From NCBI GenBank assembly GCA_964393605.1, contig CAYMUL010000026.1, positions 1-47,166 on the forward strand: a stretch of 47,166 nt of DNA. Reading direction: 5' to 3'. Under the pieces are notes generated by a model. That model saw only the letters and a list, made by a program, of their open reading frames with translations, had not been told where the DNA came from and did not search any database. This stretch comes from CAYMUL01 sp964393605. GTDB taxonomy: Bacteria; Bacteroidota; Ignavibacteria; Ignavibacteriales; Ignavibacteriaceae. Positions 42,299 through 47,166 of this stretch are shown piece after piece. Every line of letters starts with the position of its first letter. Position 1 is the stretch's first letter. The position numbers and the translations under genes are program-made.

Positions 42299-42904
42299 AT
42301 GGCTAAATTTGAATTGCCTGCTTTGAATTACGACTACAATGCATTGGAACCATTTATCGATGCACAAACAATGGAGATACATCATTCAAAACATCATAAC
42401 GCGTATGTTACTAATCTGAACAAAGCGATTGAAGGAACGGAGCATGAAGGTAAATCTCTCGATGAACTTTTTGCGAATGTTTCTAAATTACCTGCCGCAA
42501 TAAGAAATAACGGCGGTGGACATTGGAACCACTCCCTCTTTTGGAAGTTGATGAAAAAAGATGGAGGCAATCCTAACGGTAGACTAAATGACGCAATTAA
42601 TTCTGCCTTCGGGAGTTACGAGGAATTCAAAAAACAATTTTCTAATGCGGCGATGACTCGCTTTGGCTCAGGATGGGCTTGGCTTGTTGCGGCGAATGGA
42701 AAAGTTGTAATTGCATCAACTCCAAACCAGGACAACCCTTTGATGGATGTGGCAGAGATTAAAGGCGCGCCCATCATCGGTCTTGACGTTTGGGAACACG
42801 CTTATTATTTGAAATATCAAAACAGAAGAAACGAGTATATTGAAAATTGGTTCAATGTAATAAATTGGGAGTATGCCGCTCAACTTTTTGATGCTGTAAA
42901 ATAA
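42299..42904 (+). CDS. sodA: Superoxide dismutase, Mn type
   Basis: Converts superoxide to oxygen and peroxide in the cytosol. The 201-residue protein has metal ligands in EIHHSKHH, GGHWNHSLFW and DVWEHAYYLKY. The Gly in NNGGGHWNH with the Gln in PNQDNPL is the pattern of Mn enzymes; Fe enzymes carry Gln at the first place. A cambialistic enzyme is possible. An AAAGGAAA box precedes the ATG. Confidence 0.93.
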   Translation: MAKFELPALNYDYNALEPFIDAQTMEIHHSKHHNAYVTNLNKAIEGTEHEGKSLDELFANVSKLPAAIRNNGGGHWNHSLFWKLMKKDGGNPNGRLNDAINSAFGSYEEFKKQFSNAAMTRFGSGWAWLVAANGKVVIASTPNQDNPLMDVAEIKGAPIIGLDVWEHAYYLKYQNRRNEYIENWFNVINWEYAAQLFDAVK

Positions 42905-42915
42905 ATTCCTACTTA

Positions 42916-42952
42916 AAACAAAGAAGGGATGCTTAATGCATCACTTTTGTTT
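42916..42952. terminator. Bidirectional terminator between sodA and atpC
   Basis: Outer stem AAACAAA (42916-42922)/TTTGTTT (42946-42952), then an internal loop and an inner stem GATGC/GCATC. A/T-rich arms on both sides allow U-tracts on either strand. It lies between two convergent genes. Confidence 0.6.
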
Positions 42953-43020
42953 CAATTCTCATAAACATTTCTACGAAAATCTATTTTGCGAAATTTAATA
43001 GTACATACTCCTGCACGGAA

Positions 43021-43434
43021 TTAAACTCGCTTAAATTTCTTGGCAATTTCAGCACGATTTTTTGCACGAGCAAGTGAGCCTTCCGCACGCATCGAATCGA
43101 TATTTATTTCTTTGTAGGCGAGTCTTTCTTTCGCACGGTTAATTGCGGCTTCAGCTCTTTCAATATCAATTTCTTCTGCACGTTCAACGGATTCGGCAAG
43201 AACGAGAACTTTGTTCTTTAATACTTCTACAGTTCCTCCGGATGTAGCAAAAACTTGCATTTTTTCTGCGGCATCAACTACCTGAATTCTGCCAACTTCA
43301 AACGTGCTAAGCAGTGGCGCATGATTGAATAAAACCTGAAACTCCCCTTCAGTTCCGGGGAGAGTTATCATTTTAATTTTGTCATTGTACACTCTTCTTT
43401 CGGGAGTTACAATTTCAACATCAAATTCTTTCAT
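43021..43434 (-). CDS. atpC: ATP synthase epsilon subunit
   Basis: Rotor-stalk and regulatory subunit of F1. The 137-residue protein has the N-terminal beta-sandwich (FDVEIVTPERRVYNDKI, LPGTEGEFQVLFNHAPLL) and a C-terminal helical hairpin (ERAEAAINRAKERL). It starts 5 nt after atpD and is convergent with sodA. Confidence 0.95.
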   Translation of the reverse strand: MKEFDVEIVTPERRVYNDKIKMITLPGTEGEFQVLFNHAPLLSTFEVGRIQVVDAAEKMQVFATSGGTVEVLKNKVLVLAESVERAEEIDIERAEAAINRAKERLAYKEINIDSMRAEGSLARAKNRAEIAKKFKRV

Positions 43435-43439
43435 AAGAA

Positions 43440-44852
43440 TTAACTCATCATCTTTTTAGCTCGTTCGTGAGCTTCTTCAATTTGTCCGACATACATAAAA
43501 GCCGGTTCCGGCCAATCGTCGCAATCTCCGCCAAGAATTGCCTCAGCGCCTTTCAATGTTTCCTCGATTGTAACATATTTTCCTTTATGACCTGTAAATG
43601 CTTCGGCAACGTGGAAAGGTTGCGAGAAATATCTTTGCAGTCTTCTTGCTCTCTTAACAGTTGTTTTATCTTCATCTGAAAGTTCATCCATTCCAAGTAT
43701 AGAAATAATATCTTGTAAATCTTTGTAACCTTGAAGAACTTCTTTTGCTTTTCGAGCGGTTAAATAGTGCCTTTCGCCTATGATACCCGGTTCAAGAATT
43801 CTTGAAGTTGAATCGAGCGGATCGACTGCGGGATAAATTCCGAGTTCAGCGATTTGTCTGCTCAATACCGTTGTTGCATCCAGATGTGAGAATGCCGTTG
43901 CCGGTGCAGGGTCAGTTAAGTCATCCGCCGGTACATAAATTGCTTGTACAGAAGTGATAGAACCTTTATCGGTAGAAGTAATTCTTTCCTGAAGAGCACC
44001 CATCTCCGTAGCAAGTGTCGGTTGATAACCAACTGCAGAAGGCATTCTGCCCAAAAGCGCACTCACTTCAGAACCTGCTTGAGTGAAACGGAAAATGTTA
44101 TCAATAAAGAGAAGAACATCTTTTCCCTCTTCATCGCGGAAGTATTCTGCTATAGTTAAACCGGTTAAACCAACTCTTAAACGAGCGCCGGGGGGTTCGT
44201 TCATCTGTCCAAACACGAGCGCAGTTTTAGCAAGAACTCCGGATTCTTTCATTTCTAACCAGAGGTCATTTCCTTCACGGGTTCTTTCGCCCACACCTGA
44301 AAATACTGAGTAACCACCATGATGTTGAGCAATGTTGTTAATAAGTTCTTGAATGATAACGGTTTTACCAACTCCAGCACCGCCAAATAATCCGGTCTTC
44401 CCTCCTTTAGTGTAAGGTTCGAGCAAGTCGATAACTTTAATTCCTGTTTCAAACATTTCGGATGAAGTGGAGAGAGTATCAAATTTAGGTGCGGGTCTAT
44501 GTAGAGGATATTTTTTTTCGGTTTTGATTTCTCCAAGCCCGTCAATTCCCTCTCCGGTAACATTTATCAAACGACCGAGAGTTTGCGGACCGACCGGAAT
44601 ACTAATTGGCTCTTTGGTATCAATGGCATCCATTCCACGCATTAGTCCGTCGGTGCTATCCATTGCAACGGTGCGTACTCTATCTTCGCCGAGATGCTGC
44701 TGAACTTCGCAGATTAACTCTTCTTTTTCTCCTTCGGCATTTACGCGCGGGACTTTAATTGCGTTATAAATTTTTGGTAAGTGACTGCTATCGAACTGAA
44801 TGTCGATAACGGGACCAATTATTTGTACGATTTTACCAGTATAGTTTTCCAT
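43440..44852 (-). CDS. atpD: ATP synthase beta subunit
   Basis: Catalytic F1 subunit. The 470-residue protein has P-loop GGAGVGKT, GERTREGNDL, FIDNIFRFTQAGSEVSALLGRMPSAVGYQPTLA-type beta signature in two shorter segments and a normal length. With atpC it forms a two-gene operon. The other atp genes are not within this window, an arrangement known in Chlorobiota and Bacteroidota. Confidence 0.98.
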   Translation of the reverse strand: MENYTGKIVQIIGPVIDIQFDSSHLPKIYNAIKVPRVNAEGEKEELICEVQQHLGEDRVRTVAMDSTDGLMRGMDAIDTKEPISIPVGPQTLGRLINVTGEGIDGLGEIKTEKKYPLHRPAPKFDTLSTSSEMFETGIKVIDLLEPYTKGGKTGLFGGAGVGKTVIIQELINNIAQHHGGYSVFSGVGERTREGNDLWLEMKESGVLAKTALVFGQMNEPPGARLRVGLTGLTIAEYFRDEEGKDVLLFIDNIFRFTQAGSEVSALLGRMPSAVGYQPTLATEMGALQERITSTDKGSITSVQAIYVPADDLTDPAPATAFSHLDATTVLSRQIAELGIYPAVDPLDSTSRILEPGIIGERHYLTARKAKEVLQGYKDLQDIISILGMDELSDEDKTTVKRARRLQRYFSQPFHVAEAFTGHKGKYVTIEETLKGAEAILGGDCDDWPEPAFMYVGQIEEAHERAKKMMS

Positions 44853-44938
44853 TTATCCTCAAAATTTTGAAGTGCAAATTTAATTAAATCACTTTGCAAA
44901 GCCAAGAAATGTTATGAAAGAATTTTTTATTGCCGGGA

Positions 44939-46771
44939 TTATCTGTTCATAAAAACGTTTGCGGTTATTTCCTGGAATAATCGGGCGTTTTTGGATGAAG
45001 AAAATAAGTCATGCTTTTGCGCTCTATCTTCAATCGAATAGACATTATGCTCAAACTCTCCGGCGCGTTTGGTGGAGATAAAAAATTCATCGTTAAAAAT
45101 TATTCCAAAATAATCTTTATTGTCGGTACGGTTCTCCCCTAATCCGTTATAAATGTAAATCTTTCTTTCGTTAGGAAATGAGTTTAACAAAGAATTGCCA
45201 AAAGGCGATGGAAATTTTAGTTTCATAATGTCGCAAAGTGTGGGTATGATATCATTATTGCTTGTATTCAATTCGGCATTTGCAAACAATTGATTTTTAT
45301 CCGTCTCGTTAAGAAAGTTCTTTGGGAAAATACACCACGCTGGTACCGCGCAATTCCAGATACTAAATTTTCCGTAATGCCCGAATTGATCACCGAACAA
45401 TCCCAATTGTTCCGAATGATCTGATGTAAAAAAGATGATTGTTTTATCCAATATTTTTTTTTGCTTGAGAAGCGAAAAAACCGCCGAGAGATTTCCATCA
45501 AATGTATTTAGCGAGTTTGCATAACTTTTACTTATTTCATTCGGAAGATTTCGTTCTTCTTTTGACCTGGAATAGTAAGGATAATGTGTGTTGCTAAAAT
45601 GAAGAAAACTGAAAAAACTTTCATCAGAGTTTAACGCACCAATAAATTTTTCGAGGCAACCCGCAATCAGTGAATCATCTGCGCCCATGTCGCAAACTTT
45701 TTCTGCATCAAGCATTTCGCGGAAGATGAAGCAATCTAAATTTTTAGAAGAGAAAAAATCTTTGAACTTCGGATAATCATCATAAGACCATGACGAGATT
45801 ATAGCAGTTTTCATATTTGAAAAATTTTCTTTAATTAAATCGTAAATCATCGGAGTGGAAAGTAATTTTTCTCTCCCCTCGATTGGATTTAATCCCGCAA
45901 CTGCAAATGGAACGGAGACAGCAGTAATCGTTGCATTGGAAAACATCTTCTTGAAAATGACTGCATTGTTTTCTTCAAGAATGGTTGAAGTCTTTGGCAT
46001 GAATTGTTGATCATAACCATATTCGGTGAGGAGAAATGGATTGATGCTCTCAGACATGATGTAAATTATGTTGTAGTCAAACTTTCTTTTTTGTGCAACG
46101 AGGTTTGGTTGATAAGTTCTATAACCAAGTTTCGTCAAGGAACCTTCTGCTTGTGATGCTTTGTAACCGTGTATTACCGAGAAAACTGCATTCGAAAATG
46201 GGAGTATTCTATTATCCGCAAGTCTTGTATTATTTTTCAAAACGAGTGCGAACAGAATAACCAAAACTAAAATGACAATTCGTATTTTGTTGTTCGGAAA
46301 TTGGATGCGCTTTCTGAATTTAATGACAGTGTAACTTGTTGCCGCGATGGTCAAAAGAATTAGCGAAACATTTAAGACTGAAAGACTATCTACAAAAAGT
46401 GTGTAAGAATTTTGCGGTGTTAAAAACATAAATGCAAATGTATTAATCCCCGGGAGTGTATTGAAAAATGTATAAAATCCATACGAACCCGCAATGATGA
46501 AAACATAGAAAATAATAAAAGGGATGAGTAGTATATTTTTTATGCGGAGTGTTAGTAGGAATGAAAGCAAAGCAAATTCGAATAACGCGGAGAGTATGTA
46601 AAAGAAAGTATCCTTTCCGCTCATTTCTGTAGTTAGATAATTGTACCGAATTACAAAATCAAACAAAAAGATAAACAGAACCGCGATAGCAGTTGTAACG
46701 AATATTTTATTTGCTTGAAATATTTCGAGTAGTTGAATGATTTTTTTTTGCACAGCACTTTCTAATTTCAT
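44939..46771 (-). CDS. Membrane phosphoethanolamine-transferase-like enzyme (sulfatase superfamily)
   Basis: A 610-residue protein with five N-terminal membrane helices (within about 20-180) and a periplasmic alkaline-phosphatase-fold domain (about 230-600). Metal-binding Glu241 lies in IMSESINP, the nucleophile is probably Thr283 in NATITAVSVP, and SDHSEQLG and GHYGKFSIWN supply further metal ligands. TxTAxSxP matches the EptA/MCR-type pattern more than that of LTA synthases, so transfer of phosphoethanolamine to a surface glycolipid is likely. It stands alone downstream of atpD by strand but upstream in transcription. Confidence 0.82.
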   Translation of the reverse strand: MKLESAVQKKIIQLLEIFQANKIFVTTAIAVLFIFLFDFVIRYNYLTTEMSGKDTFFYILSALFEFALLSFLLTLRIKNILLIPFIIFYVFIIAGSYGFYTFFNTLPGINTFAFMFLTPQNSYTLFVDSLSVLNVSLILLTIAATSYTVIKFRKRIQFPNNKIRIVILVLVILFALVLKNNTRLADNRILPFSNAVFSVIHGYKASQAEGSLTKLGYRTYQPNLVAQKRKFDYNIIYIMSESINPFLLTEYGYDQQFMPKTSTILEENNAVIFKKMFSNATITAVSVPFAVAGLNPIEGREKLLSTPMIYDLIKENFSNMKTAIISSWSYDDYPKFKDFFSSKNLDCFIFREMLDAEKVCDMGADDSLIAGCLEKFIGALNSDESFFSFLHFSNTHYPYYSRSKEERNLPNEISKSYANSLNTFDGNLSAVFSLLKQKKILDKTIIFFTSDHSEQLGLFGDQFGHYGKFSIWNCAVPAWCIFPKNFLNETDKNQLFANAELNTSNNDIIPTLCDIMKLKFPSPFGNSLLNSFPNERKIYIYNGLGENRTDNKDYFGIIFNDEFFISTKRAGEFEHNVYSIEDRAQKHDLFSSSKNARLFQEITANVFMNR

Positions 46772-46902
46772 TAATCATTACAAGTGAATTACAGTTACGA
46801 AAGTTTAACATTACGTTTTTGTAATTAGTGATGAATAATGGTGTCTCAAATTTGTTTTTTAGCGATTCAAAATTAATAAAAACTCAATAAAGGAATTTTA
46901 TT

Positions 46903-46935
46903 TTTTTTCACCGCAAAGACGTAGAGGTGCAAAGG
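46903..46935. repeat. CACCGCAAAGACG-type repeat unit
   Basis: TTTTTCACCGCAAAGACG followed by GTGCAAAGGG. It shares the purine-rich CGCAAAGACG core with the inverted repeat at 312-386 and the CACC start with the composite copies. A similar degenerate unit follows at 46978-47004. Confidence 0.5.
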
Positions 46936-47032
46936 GTTATTCATTTTTAATTTGTAATTTTTAATTCTTCAAACAAATGCCACAACGGCACTAAGGCACA
47001 AAGGAATTTATAATTGATTATTCTCCATTGTC

Positions 47033-47074
47033 ATTTCTCTTTCTCTTTCTCTTTCTCATTATCTTTATCTTTAT
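47033..47074. repeat. Hexamer microsatellite-like tract
   Basis: Four or so units of TTTCTC run into units of TTTATC. Low-complexity pyrimidine-rich tract without a gene. Confidence 0.6.
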
Positions 47075-47098
47075 CTGCCATCTCAATTAACCATTCTA

Positions 47099-47166
47099 TT
47101 TTTTCACCACAGAGAACCCGGAGGTACACAGAGAAATTTATTATTTACGATTGTCCACTCTCAATT
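47099..47166. repeat. Composite dispersed repeat, copy 3 (cut by the window end)
   Basis: Begins TTTTTTCACCACAGAGAAC and passes through a CCGGAGGTACACAGAG core into ATTTATTATTTACGATTGTC, also seen at 4556-4576. It is the third copy of the element at 4617 and 4809. Confidence 0.65.

Larger units (their letters stand above)
46772..47166. other. Gene-free repeat island at the window end
   Basis: No coding potential is seen. The first 100 nt should hold the promoter of the phosphoethanolamine-transferase-like gene. After that come short repeat units related to the islands at 312-386 and 4617-4893, a hexamer tract and a further composite copy. Confidence 0.7.

Overview
The window looks like a chromosomal segment of an AT-rich Gram-negative bacterium of the Bacteroidota/Chlorobiota side, most likely an Ignavibacteria-like lineage. 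This is an inference. It rests on an 11-subunit complex I operon without nuoE/F/G, an atpD-atpC pair away from the other ATP synthase genes, an ssb-gldE-like pair, a one-POTRA Omp85 protein, an MCE/MlaD protein and a full-length GcvP. Nearly all of the window is housekeeping genes packed in overlapping, mostly minus-strand operons. The unusual material is in three gene-free islands: 1-766, 4331-5021 and 46772-47166.

Layout. 1-766: an intact tRNA-Arg(UCG), one complete and one partial tRNA-like copy whose T-loop is interrupted by a 22-nt double hairpin, an inverted GC-richer repeat and 7-nt-period repeats. 767-1959: tadA and adk on the plus strand. 1961-4330 (minus): pdxA, a methyltransferase and ftsE. 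4331-5021: dispersed composite repeats. 5022-9324 (plus): a membrane glycosyltransferase, then a nucleoside salvage cluster (cdd, tdk, a CNT transporter, purine nucleoside phosphorylase). 9275-14572 (minus): gcvP, a CoA-binding protein, an Omp85-like protein and rsmE.

14655-22038 (minus): the classic lipid-initiation cluster, in transcription order DUF177, rpmF, plsX, fabH, fabD, a cysteine-rich protein, fabG, acpP, fabF, rnc. rpmF (L32, 59 aa) is a small gene found by reading the gap. 22153-27210 (minus): ssb, a gldE-like CBS protein, a small membrane-anchored protein, an MlaD-like protein, gamma-glutamyltransferase and acpS. 27365-31033 (minus): alr, an unknown helical protein, manC and an RpiB-like protein that lacks the usual catalytic cysteine and carries an N-terminal extension.

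31278-41521 (plus): nuoABCDHIJKLMN. 41607-42904 (plus): a small unknown protein, an A-type Fe-S carrier and a Mn-type superoxide dismutase, which together fit support of respiration and Fe-S proteins. 43021-44852 (minus): atpD and atpC. 44939-46771 (minus): a membrane phosphoethanolamine-transferase-like enzyme. The window ends in more of the dispersed repeats.

I found no transposase, phage gene, CRISPR array, toxin-antitoxin pair or defence system. The strongest candidates for something undescribed are the interrupted tRNA-like copies with their twin-hairpin insert, the altered RpiB-like protein, and the composite intergenic repeats. All assignments are from reading motifs; no database search was run.
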